NCBI RefSeq assembly: GCF_003711515.1
Contig: NW_021167080.1
Location: forward strand, 3,508,155 to 3,572,154
Direction: 5' to 3'
DNA: 64,000 bases
Source: Sodiomyces alkalinus F11
Taxonomy: Eukaryota > Ascomycota > Sordariomycetes > Glomerellales > Plectosphaerellaceae
In this document: piece by piece, positions 1 through 10,259 of the stretch
Position numbering within the stretch: the first letter of the stretch is position 1
How the letters are laid out: each line of letters opens with the position of its first letter
Notes under the pieces: generated by a model
Told to the model about the DNA's origin: nothing
The model's input: only the letters and a program-made list of their open reading frames with translations
Databases searched by the model: none
Position numbers and translations under genes: made by a program

Positions 1-1154
1 AAATCAGTTCTCGCATGCCAAGCCGGCCTCGACAGAATCATGGGAGTAAAACCTGTCGACTAATAATCTGTACTACTCTATTTTTGTCTTCTTTGATCTC
101 ATCCGTTTGAAGTCTAAGGTACGTGTACAGTTGTAGATTCGGACTTGTCCCCATTTTTTAACGTTAATATCCTGCCACTTCCTCGGCCACACCCGCACGC
201 ACCCCTCATCCCATCTACCGGACGGCACATGACTGCCGTTTATTCAGGAAGAACCCAACAAGAAATACTACCACACATCGCTGGTTCTTTTCTTTCTTTT
301 TTTTCTTCTTCTTTTCTTCTCAAGGTTGCAGATAAGTGTACACACACCAAAGCCAAGCGCCGAGTTGGCCACCGATCCCCTGGGTCACTTGGATCCTCCT
401 GTTCGTTGGCACGTGAATGTTACTTGTTACAATATCTATATTCGCTTCGTTATCTCCAATGTTCACTCCAAGGTACCTTAGGGGGTATTACATGGTACGG
501 ATACATGTCACGATGTATGTCATGTAGCACCCTGCACAGTTTCCGCCCCCCCGGGTCCCATCTATACCTTACTCCCCCGTCTCCATCCCTATCTCCGCCC
601 CCGTCCCCGCGCACAACCCCCAACTTGCCAAGAATATCCGACAGGACGCATGGGTCCCTTATTTATCGAGTGCCTCCAAGTGTCGTCCTTCATCTTTTAT
701 TCTAGTTTTTATTTCTCCCACCTGCGCCTTCCGTGCAACGTTGCACGTCAGTCAAGCCTTTTCCTTTCCCTGCCCCGAACGGGTTCCGCCTCGCCCGCCT
801 CGCCCCCCTGGCCCCTATTTTGCCTCCTCCACAGCCTGCAACAACTGAACCTCGAAGATTGGTTCCTGCTCTGTAAGGCTTCTATTGTATGCCACTCCCA
901 CAGCACGGCACCTGACCTCTGGGACGTTGCTCAAGAAGCAGCGGCCTTTGCTGTTTCCGCACGGGAGCAGCAGCAGGAGTCAAAAGACCACCATGTCTAC
1001 AGATGCGCAAAGTCCCCGATGTTATCCGCACACTCGTCTGATACTGGGTTTGAGCAGGGCTGGGTTCAGCAGGTATATGCTCCGCTCATGATTCTCCATC
1101 CGCGTAAACAAGATATCGGGCAGTGTCCCTCCAAAGCAACTTGGACTGTTCCGA
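1..1154. other. intergenic, no gene resolved
   Basis: No reading frame in this stretch resembles a known protein. It contains a pyrimidine-rich tract (about 288-322), a GGTACCTTAGG-type motif near 472 and a TACGGATA motif at 496. It presumably holds the 3' untranslated region of the helicase gene that ends at 1155, and possibly the flank of a gene beyond the left edge. Confidence 0.5.
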
Positions 1155-4100
1155 TCATGCGTCCAGCCCGTCGAGTTCAATAAGTCTCGCAACGGTCCGA
1201 ATCACTTTGTTATCCCGGAGATCCAGGCCGGGATTCTCCACCTTGAGTCGAATCACGTCGTCCACCATCCCTCGTAGCCTCGAAACCAGTACGCCCAGCC
1301 TGGCCCAGCCTCGGAGCCGTAGCCACCCGTCGACGACCAGCCCCCGGCCCATGGTATCCAGCTCGATCGCTCCAGAGAACAAGAGCAGCGTGTACGCGTT
1401 GAAAGCTGATGTCCATTTTGTCAGTTTTTTTCCTTTTTTTATTGTTTTGTTTTTAACAATAAAATATTTTTGAACAAGCATGGGTATGGGGAGAGCCTGC
1501 GTCAGAAACTCACGTGTCAAATCTCGAATAAACGTCTTGCTCGTCGAAATCATGCTAAAGTAAGACATAAAGGCCGCGTTCCCAGAGAACCCCTGGCTGT
1601 CAAACACCGTGCTGCTGGGGTGCACAAACACCCGTCCCTGTTCTTGCGTGAAGTACTTGATCATCCGCGCCTCGGGGTCCAGCTCCACCGCACCGGAAAC
1701 GGAATTCACAAACTTCTTTTCCGGGAACTGGATCCGCGCAATCTGCGGACTGAACGCCGACGCCGTGAGCGCCCGCAGCATAGTCCGCGTCGCATAGGCC
1801 GCGCCGTCTTGCTGGTGCTGGTGCTGGTGCTGGTGCTGGTGCTGGCGTCTCCTGTCGGCCGAGGCCCCCGCCTCCCTCGGCGACACGATGCCAATCTCCC
1901 CCAGCGCCGCGTAATACTGCGTCCTCGTCGCCGCGATATCCGACAGCGTCAGGAACGACAGGAAGTTGTCGTCGCAAAACGCCCGCAGGCTCCGGGGCGC
2001 CGCGCCGTCCGCCCGCATCGCCGCCCATTCCTTGTACGCCGCGAGGTCGGTCAGCAGGTCGCCGTCGCCCTGGTCGAACCGCATCCGCGCCTCCTTGGCC
2101 AGGTCGCGCTTGTCCGGCGGGGAGACGAACGGGCTCTTGGTGCTCAGGATGGCCGAGACCGTCACGCTGTCGTCCAGGCACCCGAAGATGGCCCCGTACA
2201 CCATGAGCTTCCCGCACCGCAGGTCCGCCGGTATCATGGCCAGCTGCTGGCCCAGCGCCGTGAGCTCGTCGCCATCGAGTGCGCCCATCCGCCCCAGAAG
2301 CCTCATGGCGCCTTCCACCGCCGTGCTCTCGGGGGGCGTCGGAGACCGCGCGAGGAAGGACGCGACGTCTCGCACCCCCATGGCCCGCACCGACAGGCAC
2401 ATTTGCTCCAGCGGCACCCGTCGGATCTCCGGCTCCGGCCGCTCGGCCATTTGCTGCTCGAGCCTGCGCGTGAAGAGCTTGTAGCACTTTCCGGCCTGGA
2501 TCCGGCCCGCGCGTCCCCGTCTCTGCTTGCAAGCCGCCCTAGATGCCCACATCTCCTCGAGTTTCCGCATGTTGTTTTGAGGGTCGAACGTGGTCTGCTT
2601 CACCTTGCCAGAGTCCACCACCGCCACAATATCGTCGATGGTAATGGACGTCTCGGCCACGTTGGTGGCCACAACCACTTTCCTCTTGCCCGGAGGGGCC
2701 CTGCCGAAGACGCGCTTCTGTTCCTTCGTCTCGAGCGAAGCATGGAGGGGAAGGACATAGAGCGATGAATGGCCCGACAACGCCCTGCATGTCTGATTGA
2801 TCTCGGCGACCCCCGGGAGGAACACAAGTATACCGCCAGTCTTCTCAGCGTATGACAGCTCCAAGTCAATGGTGACGATCGTTTCCGTTAAGAGATCATA
2901 GTTGATGCGATGGCCGAGGCTTTGGATCGTTTTCCCCATTGTCTCCCCCTGCACATCGTCTGTATAGGAGCGGAAGCCCGTCATGCTGACGATGTCGTCG
3001 AGGTAGAAGTCCTCTACAGGAAAGGTTCGTCCTGGGATCTCGACGAGGCCTACATGGAGACCTTGAGAGACAAAGTACTCCTTGAACGAGCCGGCGTCCA
3101 GTGTAGCGCTCATCAGGACCAGCCTCAAAAGATCTTTCCGGGTCTTCATGACCTCCCTGAGAATCGTGAGGAGAAAGTCCGTATCCAGGCTGCGTTCGTG
3201 TACCTCATCGATGACGATATGGCTGACATCGGCCAAAGAGGCCGCTACATCCTCGACCCTCCCCCCCGAAGTCTGCAGTCGACGCAAGAGAACGCCGGTC
3301 GTCACAAAAGTGATACGGGTCTGCTGAGACACCCGGCTCTCGCCTCGGATGGCGTAACCCACTTCCTGCCCAACGGGGGAGCACCGCTCTTCCGCGACGC
3401 GATCCGCAAGACCCAGTGCTGAGATACGTCTCGGTTGGGTGACGAACATTTTCGCACATGACCCGAGTCCTTGGCTGTAAAGATCGTCTAGGACGAACTG
3501 CATCGACTGCGTCGACTTGCCAGAACCCGTCTCGCCGCTGATGATGGTCACATGGTTCTTGGCAACAGCCTCGATGATCGTCTCCCGCGCCTGCCAAGCT
3601 GGGAGCTGCTGGCGTTTCGACATCATCTCCTTCCATTTGGGAGACCCCTGTCTCCTGAGCCATTCCTCCCGGCTTCGGGCGTCAGATACCCAGCGAGTGG
3701 GCCTGGGGTGCTTGGAAAACTTCGCGGCTGGCGGCCTGGGATGTAGGGTACCCGGAGCTTCAGACGCGGTAGAACTGACCGAGGAAACTTCGACGAGTTT
3801 CCCGGGATTCTCCACGACGGAATTGATGTTTTGCTGGATCCAGTCGATTGCCACGAAGACCTTCATCGGTTCCTCGGAGTAGGATTCGGCAATGAACGCA
3901 AGGACCAGCTTGGTAATAGAGAGTTTCACCTGGGCTGGGAGCTGGGCAAGCACAGAAATCACTAGCTGGGCTGGATAGTTAGGCGATTTTCGTACTTGGA
4001 TAAGGACTTCGACGTCTCTCTGGTGCCCGTTCGCAACAGACTCGAGCTTCACTTGGATGACGTCGGTGGATTTCCTTGTGAACTGACCGCCGAAGAACGA

Positions 4101-5369
4101 TTCCAGGGCCCCAACTTCGTCCTCCCAAAGCTCTTCAGCAGTCATCCCAGAGGGAACGAGGTCGGAGGCTGTGATGGCAGGGTGGTCGCCGGCATCTGAC
4201 CCCATCAGGCGCTGCTGGAGCGCCTCGGCGGCTCGGCCTTCATCACACCCGCATGCCTCGTAAACGCGCGCGCAGAGATCTAGCGCGTATCCAGACTCAG
4301 ACAGACGCTTGATGGCCGTCTCTTTCTTCAGATCCATGGCGCCCACCGTGATCCCTGCGGAATAACTCTCGGGGAGAGCCCACCGCGGCATGTCGTCCTC
4401 AGGAACGTGGATCAGCAGCCACTCGAGCGTCTCCTCGCGGTCCTTGCAAATGTCCGCCGCCTCTTCGACATGACTCCGCCGAAAGCCGAGTTTTGACAGG
4501 TCAGCGACGACAACCTGCCGCTGCGCATCCGACATTCGGACCTGGTTGGGGTTCCAAATGACGCGGCTCTGGATCAAGGCCTCGACCTGGGCCCTGGACT
4601 TCTTGCCCATCTCGATCTTCGGAATGTTCGTCCATCCCTTCATGGGGTTCGAGACGCCAGCTTTGGATGTTCCAACAAAAGAAAGGCCTGCGGCACCGGG
4701 CATGGCTTTGGCCTTTTCTCTTATCCTCTCCATCTCTTTTCTCTTCTTCTCGAGAGCCGCCTTGGCATCCTGTCGATCTCGGAGCGTCTTGAACGGATCG
4801 GCATCGTACATCCAGGCTTTGTCTTCCTTGAGATCCTTTTGCTTGAGAGCCTGGAACTCTTTCCATAGGGACTTGTAATCCGGAGGCAGCACCGTGTGTT
4901 TGTTTTGCATGCTGCAAACGCGGAAAAGACCGTAGGTGGCGGCGCAGTGCCTCGCTTCCAAGGCGGTGGGTTTGGTGAGCAGATGCTTGTACTCTGCCGG
5001 GATTTTGAAAGGGTCTAGCCTCGTCATCTCGTGGGTTTTGGGATCCTTTGCGCTCAGAGTAATAAGACACGAGTACCCCTCAGGCGTCCTGCGCATATCA
5101 TATTCTGGCTTCTCCCATTGTTGCTTCTGGCAGTGCTCGTTGAGGAGATTGACGGGGAGTTTGCCGGTCCACGAGGAGCCTCCGATGATCTGTTTCACCG
5201 TAGGCTTAGGAGGCCCGGCTACAGGGCCAGCAGCCTGTTCCATGGGGGAAGGGGCAGCGCCCTTCTTGCTGTCTTTGGGTCCATTTTTCGTCTTCCCAGC
5301 TGCGGACTGTGAAGCTGGCGCCGGGGCGGGAGCGGGAGCGGTCGCCTTTTCCTTGCCTTTCTTGGCCAT
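1155..5369 (-). CDS. DEAH-box ATP-dependent RNA helicase, DHX57/YLR419W type
   Basis: Two exons, 1514-5369 and 1155-1405, separated by an intron at 1406-1513 (GTGAGT donor, CTGAC branch, CAG acceptor); predicted 1368 aa. The intron is 108 nt and stop-free, so the frame also reads through it, but splicing restores the conserved RDLTPFNAYTLLLFSG stretch of the C-terminal OB-fold region. Domain order: basic low-complexity N-terminus; UBA-like helices (about 275-330); RWD-like region (about 415-520); helicase core with Walker A GETGSGKST (about 608-616), DEVH box (about 720), SATL, TNVAETSITI and QRRGRAGR (about 950); then winged-helix/HA2 and OB regions. UBA plus RWD before a DEAH core is the DHX57/YLR419W arrangement. 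Family members are RNA helicases linked to translation or RNA processing, so the exact role is inference. A (QH)n run sits in the HA2 region. It is divergent from HNT3, 655 bp away. Confidence 0.95.
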   Translation of the reverse strand: MAKKGKEKATAPAPAPAPASQSAAGKTKNGPKDSKKGAAPSPMEQAAGPVAGPPKPTVKQIIGGSSWTGKLPVNLLNEHCQKQQWEKPEYDMRRTPEGYSCLITLSAKDPKTHEMTRLDPFKIPAEYKHLLTKPTALEARHCAATYGLFRVCSMQNKHTVLPPDYKSLWKEFQALKQKDLKEDKAWMYDADPFKTLRDRQDAKAALEKKRKEMERIREKAKAMPGAAGLSFVGTSKAGVSNPMKGWTNIPKIEMGKKSRAQVEALIQSRVIWNPNQVRMSDAQRQVVVADLSKLGFRRSHVEEAADICKDREETLEWLLIHVPEDDMPRWALPESYSAGITVGAMDLKKETAIKRLSESGYALDLCARVYEACGCDEGRAAEALQQRLMGSDAGDHPAITASDLVPSGMTAEELWEDEVGALESFFGGQFTRKSTDVIQVKLESVANGHQRDVEVLIQVRKSPNYPAQLVISVLAQLPAQVKLSITKLVLAFIAESYSEEPMKVFVAIDWIQQNINSVVENPGKLVEVSSVSSTASEAPGTLHPRPPAAKFSKHPRPTRWVSDARSREEWLRRQGSPKWKEMMSKRQQLPAWQARETIIEAVAKNHVTIISGETGSGKSTQSMQFVLDDLYSQGLGSCAKMFVTQPRRISALGLADRVAEERCSPVGQEVGYAIRGESRVSQQTRITFVTTGVLLRRLQTSGGRVEDVAASLADVSHIVIDEVHERSLDTDFLLTILREVMKTRKDLLRLVLMSATLDAGSFKEYFVSQGLHVGLVEIPGRTFPVEDFYLDDIVSMTGFRSYTDDVQGETMGKTIQSLGHRINYDLLTETIVTIDLELSYAEKTGGILVFLPGVAEINQTCRALSGHSSLYVLPLHASLETKEQKRVFGRAPPGKRKVVVATNVAETSITIDDIVAVVDSGKVKQTTFDPQNNMRKLEEMWASRAACKQRRGRAGRIQAGKCYKLFTRRLEQQMAERPEPEIRRVPLEQMCLSVRAMGVRDVASFLARSPTPPESTAVEGAMRLLGRMGALDGDELTALGQQLAMIPADLRCGKLMVYGAIFGCLDDSVTVSAILSTKSPFVSPPDKRDLAKEARMRFDQGDGDLLTDLAAYKEWAAMRADGAAPRSLRAFCDDNFLSFLTLSDIAATRTQYYAALGEIGIVSPREAGASADRRRQHQHQHQHQHQQDGAAYATRTMLRALTASAFSPQIARIQFPEKKFVNSVSGAVELDPEARMIKYFTQEQGRVFVHPSSTVFDSQGFSGNAAFMSYFSMISTSKTFIRDLTREFLTQALPIPMLVQKYFIVKNKTIKKGKKLTKWTSAFNAYTLLLFSGAIELDTMGRGLVVDGWLRLRGWARLGVLVSRLRGMVDDVIRLKVENPGLDLRDNKVIRTVARLIELDGLDA
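1812..1847 (-). repeat. in-frame CAGCAC hexanucleotide repeat (Gln-His run)
   Basis: About five and a half copies of TGCTGG/CAGCAC on the two strands. They encode alternating His and Gln within the helicase C-terminal region. Such hexamers change length without breaking frame, so this may be polymorphic between isolates. Confidence 0.85.
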
Positions 5370-6024
5370 CTTGAGGCTGGCTTGCTCAAATTTAATCGGT
5401 TCGGCTTCGCAAACAAGCCATAACTTCTGTTGGGAGAGTCGCGGTCGGTCGTGGAAGAGAATATGGTACCGCTCGAGGGGCCTGATTCATGGCAAGCTGC
5501 ATCAATTTGATCGTCAACGTTTGAAATCTCGCTCCGGGGTGGACCTTGACTTGGGATAGTGGGGTTCTGGTACGTGTGTACGCAGTATTGATAGGTACCT
5601 TAGGTACCTAGGTAGATTTTTGAGGCGAGAGTACCTAACTGAAGGTACCATGTGCAAGGTACCTAGCGTTCTGCGTACCTTACCTTACCAAAATACTGTA
5701 CGAGCCGTAGAGCGTTACAACAGCTCCACTGTCAAGGAACGCCCCGCAAAGCTCCACGACTCGGCCATTATTTCGTCATCCCTGTGGACCTTTAGCTGCC
5801 TGGTGTTTCCCTCAACCTCCTCCTCTTTTCTTCCATCCCGATTAAGAAACCATCGGATAAGGTGTCGTCGACGTGCGGATGTCTCCCTACTCAGCGGCGC
5901 AAAGGGGAAGGTCCACATGGAAGGAAATGAAACCTGGAGAACTTATACGGATACAACCTGCACCTTCACATAAGGTCTTAGCAATTCACACAGAATTGTC
6001 GGAGAGACGCAGTCACGAATCACG
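5370..6024. promoter_or_regulatory. divergent promoter region between the helicase and HNT3
   Basis: This is the only space between two start codons that point away from each other. It carries a cluster of GGTACCTTAGGTACCTAGGTA-like motifs at about 5594-5616 and related GGTACC/TACCTTACC words to about 5690. I could not assign a specific transcription-factor site. Confidence 0.5.
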
Positions 6025-6939
6025 ATGAGCCCGGGGTCAGATTCCGATGAAGCCATGACAGCCGAGGAGATTCAGGCCGCAGCTCCGGAAAGCAAGAAGC
6101 TCAACGCCTGTGAGCAATTTCGCTCCCTAGTTAGGCGATACCCTGGGCGCTGCTGACCCGGCTCCCTCTCGACATAACTAGTTTCGGAGTTGATGAAACC
6201 CAAGCCGAAAGCTGAAAAGCCGGTCGCGTCAACCTCGTCTTCCCGGTCCTCTCGCTTCAGTTCCATCCGGGATGGTCTGGGCCTCTACCTAGAGAACCCC
6301 GCCTCCCACCCTTCCTCGCGCGTGATATACTACAACGACGACTTCGTGGCGATCCACGACCTCTATCCTAAATCGAGTGTCCACACCCTACTGCTCCCGC
6401 GGTCGCCCAAGCACAACCTGCTGCACCCGTTCGAGGCCTTCCAAGACCCGGAATTCCTCGCTTCGGTACAGCAGGAGACCCGCAAACTCCGGGACCTCGT
6501 CGCAACCGAGCTTCGTCGTCGGTTCGGCCAGGAAAGCGCTACCGATGCGCTGCGCGAGGCGGTGCTCAACGGCGACGCCGAACCAGACGAAGACGTCGAC
6601 GGTGGCGGCCTGCCTCCCGGCCGGGATTGGGCTTCCGAGGTCAGGGCCGGCATACACGCCCATCCGAGCATGAATCACCTCCACATCCACGTCTTCTCGC
6701 GCGACATGCACTCCAACTGCGTCAAGCACCGCAAGCACTATAACTCCTTCAACACTCCGTTCCTCATAGACGTGGAAGATTTCCCCCTCGCCGGCAATGA
6801 CCCTCGATTACACCCCGGACGCGAGGGGTACCTGAAGAAGGACTTCATCTGCTGGAGGTGTAAAAAGAACTTTAAGAATCAGTTTCAACAGCTCAAAGCG
6901 CACCTGGACGTTGAGTTTGAGGAATGGAAAAAGGAATAA
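6025..6939 (+). CDS. HNT3: aprataxin-like DNA adenylate hydrolase (HIT plus zinc finger)
   Basis: Two exons, 6025-6109 and 6182-6939, with an intron at 6110-6181 (GTGAGC donor, GCTGACC branch, CTAG acceptor); 280 aa. Splicing gives the conserved NAFSELM start of the HIT domain. The HIT active site is HLHIH (His194, 196 and 198), preceded by an alpha/beta HIT fold. The C-terminus has the aprataxin zinc finger C252-x2-C255 followed by a His and a Glu-rich end, as in fungal C2HE forms. Family role: it removes AMP from abortive 5'-adenylated DNA ends left by failed ligation, in the nucleus. A 5' exon start at ATG 6025 is preferred because it supplies the phase needed for the junction. An internal ATG at 6193 exists but would delete the domain's start. 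Confidence 0.93.
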
Positions 6940-7544
6940 TGTCCACCGTATGGCTGTGCAGGAAACCAGGAGCCTCCTAAGGTGTTGCGAGCAGACGAGA
7001 GGCCGTCACGGAATCTCAGCGCAAGATTGCATAACTTTGGAGGAGCTGCCCATTCGCAACCAAGTCTGCGAGATAGCATCACAGGTATCCTCTAATATCC
7101 TCCGCATTAAGAGGCAAACTTGATCTTGATAAGTACAATTCGTATTGATGGAGACTGGCGGGCCACGCTTTGATATCCCATTGGCGTCATACCTAAGCAC
7201 CGGACTACAAACCTGGTGTGAAAGCAAAAGCAAAAGAAAAAGAAAAAGAAAAGAATAAAAAAGGGGGGAAAGTACAATCTCAAGCAATACTCGCGAAACG
7301 CCACGCCCTTGCCGCCTGCCGTTGCCAGAGTTCACCCATAATAGAGCCTGAAAGATACAACACGATACGTAATAGAAGCCGGTAATCATCCTGGGCGCCC
7401 GTCCACACCACTTGATCCTCTCTCTCTTCCCTTCTCTTAATAAAAAAACGGAATCAGCTGAAGATGCGGGAGATGCTGGTGGGTATCCAGTGTCGACTTT
7501 CGTTATGTGCCTGTTGCATCGGAGTGTGATATTGAGCCGTATTC
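6940..7544. other. 3' flanks of convergent HNT3 and AT-hook genes
   Basis: Non-coding between two converging genes. It holds a purine-rich AAAAGC/AAAAAG tract at about 7222-7262 and presumably both 3' untranslated regions. No RNA gene or repeat element was recognised. Confidence 0.5.
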
Positions 7545-8096
7545 TCAGGAGCTTTCTCGGTGGGCGTCAGCACGAACCATTCGCAACAAAAACCCCCCAA
7601 GGCAAAAGCACNNNNNNNNNNGGGGGGGTACACATCGCTTACCGTTTTCAGCATCACTCTCCTTCAATTCGTCGTCCGACTCCCCCTTGGAGTCCTGCAT
7701 TTCCTCATGCTGGTCGCGGTCCTTGGCCGACCCGGAATCCACGCCGTCCTGAGTCGCGCCCGGCGCGGCAGCGGCAGCCGACGCGTCGGATTTGCGAGGC
7801 CGACCGCGAGGCCGGCCGGTGCCCGTCTTCTTCGGCGTCGTCTGGGTCGTGGTGGTGGTGGTTCCCGAGGGATCGACCTTGCGGGGGCGGCCACGCGGGC
7901 GGCCGGTCCCTGTGGGCTTCGCGATGGTCTTGGTCACGCCGGCGTCGGTTTTGGGTTTGTTTGTGCTGCCCTTGGGCCGACCGCGTCCGCGTCCAGATGG
8001 GGTGGCCGGTTTGACTGGTGTCTTCCTCTCGGATTCGGGCTTGCGTGGCCTGCCTCGACCGCGCTTGATGGGTGCTTCTTCCGTGCTGGGTGCCAT
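7545..8096 (-). CDS. HMGA-like protein with four AT-hooks
   Basis: The first exon, 7643-8096, is clear. The ending is inferred because a 10-N gap (7612-7621) lies in the following intron. The donor is GTAAGC at 7642-7637. The best acceptor is the CCGAG ending at 7556 after a GCTGAC branch, giving a last exon 7545-7555 that codes only for the final residues and stop; total about 154 aa if the gap is really 10 bases. The protein is short, basic at the front and acidic at the end (DSKGESDDELKESDAEN), and has four AT-hooks: KRGRGRPRK, GRGRGRPKG and two copies of TGRPRGRPRK. AT-hooks bind the minor groove of AT-rich DNA, so a nuclear chromatin role is expected. The specific function is unknown. 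Confidence 0.8.
   Translation of the reverse strand: MAPSTEEAPIKRGRGRPRKPESERKTPVKPATPSGRGRGRPKGSTNKPKTDAGVTKTIAKPTGTGRPRGRPRKVDPSGTTTTTTQTTPKKTGTGRPRGRPRKSDASAAAAAPGATQDGVDSGSAKDRDQHEEMQDSKGESDDELKESDAENGKRCVPPXXXXCFCLGGFLLRMVRADAHRESS
7612..7621. other. assembly gap (10 N)
   Basis: Ten Ns flanked by a C6 run upstream (about 7590) and a G7 run immediately downstream, inside the predicted AT-hook intron. The true gap length is unknown, so the intron length is also unknown. Confidence 1.
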
Positions 8097-9277
8097 GTTT
8101 TTCGGGTATTTTGGGGGGGGGGGAGGTGAAGGGGGAAAACCGATGGGCGACACAACGATAAAAAAAAAAAAAGAGGCAGTCTGGAACGGATTTCCTGGAG
8201 ACGAACGACTAGAAAAGTGCGCAATTCCGATGCGATCGAGAAATGGCGGTAGGAATGCGTAGGTTCGCCTTTGTGATATTCTCTCTTTTTTTGTTGCTTT
8301 TTTTTGTTGCTTTTTGGGGGGGTGGCTGATTTTTTCTCTTTTTTTTTTTTTTTTTCCTTTTTAGACCTAGTCTCGTAACATCTGTCGCGTCACTTTGGGA
8401 AGGTGACTCCGTACGAAGTACTTTTGGTAGGTGGGCGGGTATCAACGCAACACTTGGACCAGTACCTCTAGATATATTATATGCAGTCCTACTACCCATT
8501 CATCTGACATGAGATACTTGAAGCGCCAAGTAACCTTTTTGGCCTTTTTGGGTTCGTTGTTGCTTTATTTAGGATTTATTGTTGCCAAGAACCCATCAAA
8601 TCATTCATCTGATAGCAGCGGTTTCATCTTGACCAAGCAAGTCGTACTCGTCGTACTGAGTAATTAATAGGTACTCAGAGAGCAACCAACACCGGGATAC
8701 CGTTATAGGACCAAGTCTCTAATCGTCCAAGTGGAATTTTGGGAGTTTTCCTCCCATGTGTGTCGTTTCGACGTGAATACGGAGACCTGGTAGAGCATCC
8801 AACAACGATGTGCAAAATCATAGATGATGGTTATATCCCGGATACGAGATGTTTATCGACTTTGGCCTCCGTGATGAATGGATCGAAGCCTATCCCCGTG
8901 GAGGCCAAATCGTCTGCGAGATGTACTGTGATTCAATTCGCACTGCAGGCCAAAAGTCAACGCCAGTGAAGCGAGGGAGCTAGACCAGACGCAAGGTAGC
9001 CATGGGGTCCGACGCCGCATTCGGTAGTGTACACATATTCTCTATCGCTGCCGACCTAGGTGTTATACAACCCGCACAATAGTTTTCATATCCCGTATCC
9101 TATCCCACCGACCCGTCCCTATCCAGCGACACCGGTAATACCACCGAAAATGTGGGCGCATGTCGACATGTGGCAATGCGTAGTGTATCCATTCATGTCG
9201 TACACATGCCCAGTGATGTGTGCGAAAAGGTAGGAAAAGCCCAGCCCCTTGGTTCGTAGTCAATTCGACTCCGCGCT
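8097..9277. other. intergenic, upstream of AT-hook gene and downstream of IRC22
   Basis: It has homopolymer-rich DNA (G11 at 8113-8123, A and T runs to 8356) just upstream of the AT-hook start, then unremarkable sequence. No protein-like frame, tRNA or repeat element was recognised. Confidence 0.5.
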
Positions 9278-10259
9278 CTAGGCCTTGCTCTTGCCGCTCG
9301 CGCCACTCTTGAAGCGCTTAGCAACAGGTCGGTTGATATGGTGTTCGGGGATCCAGCTCTCGTCGTAAGCCTTGCCGGAACCGGTGGCGACCGCATCCGC
9401 CTCGACCACGGGGGCTACAACGACCTGCTTGGCCTTCTTTCCGCCCTTGCTGCGCTTGACCTGGGGGAAGAGCGCCTCAAGCCAGGTCTTATAGACGAAG
9501 TAAAGGGTGCCGGCGAAGAAGGCGGAGAGGAACAAGTAGAGGAAGATGCTACAGTGGTCTGGTTAGTGACTCGGGTTTCTTTTCTTTTCTTCTCGAATTG
9601 GCAACATTGTATGGCTCCCAGCGCCGGACAATTTCCCCAGTGATTCTTTTTGGGGAGGAGCTCACATTTGAGGGTCAAAGATGCTGATCGGGGCCTCAAC
9701 GATGGCGGCCGTGCCGTCATAAGCCTGCACCTGGAAGACGTCGCCAGCCGAGTTGTAGACGACAGCAACCAACTGGATCCGGACGTCCTGGGGCTGCATG
9801 TCTTGCACAAAGGAATAAGGGACGGCCTTCTTCTCGCCCGGCTCCACGGACAGAGCGTAGCGAACTGCCGTGAGGTTGCGGACAATGGCATCAGTACCCA
9901 GGGCACCAGCAGGCAGCTCCCCAAGCTTGGACAAGGTGCCAGTCAGGAGGGCAACCTGGATCGGCGTCTCCTCGTGATTCGCGAACTCGACGAGAGCCTT
10001 GGTGGGGCGGCCGTTTACGAGCTTTACGCCGAAGATGTCGGCCTCGGGGAAAGTGGTCTCAATGTCCGCGGCCAGCATGGCCGCGTTGACTGGCGTGGTG
10101 TCTTGATCGGCCTGTGAAAACAACCACCTGGGTCAGTCGAGGGCTTCTTTTCTAACGATGAATATGCTCTGAAAGTCGTACCGCGCCTTCTTGGGCCATG
10201 GCGCCCATGACGGGCAAAGCAAGGAGGCCCAGGAGGACCGGCTTGAGCTGGATCATCAT
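9278..10259 (-). CDS. IRC22: ER membrane protein IRC22 (TRAP-alpha-like)
   Basis: Three exons, 10182-10259, 9666-10111 and 9278-9548, with introns at 10112-10181 and 9549-9665; 264 aa. Exon 1 codes for a signal peptide (MMIQLKPVLLGLLALPVMGA). Exon 2 codes for a lumenal beta-rich domain resembling translocon-associated protein alpha. The second junction rebuilds one transmembrane helix (IIFLYLFLSAFFAGTLYFVY), followed by a Lys-rich cytosolic tail ending GKSKA. This topology, size and tail match fungal IRC22 (225 aa in yeast). It is an ER protein; the yeast name comes from a recombination-focus screen and its biochemical role is not settled. The start is the first of two adjacent ATGs. Confidence 0.9.

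Noticed and set aside
1470..2768. 432-codon open frame on the + strand opposite the helicase
   Set aside because: It is the Arg/His/Leu-rich antisense shadow of a GC-rich conserved coding region.
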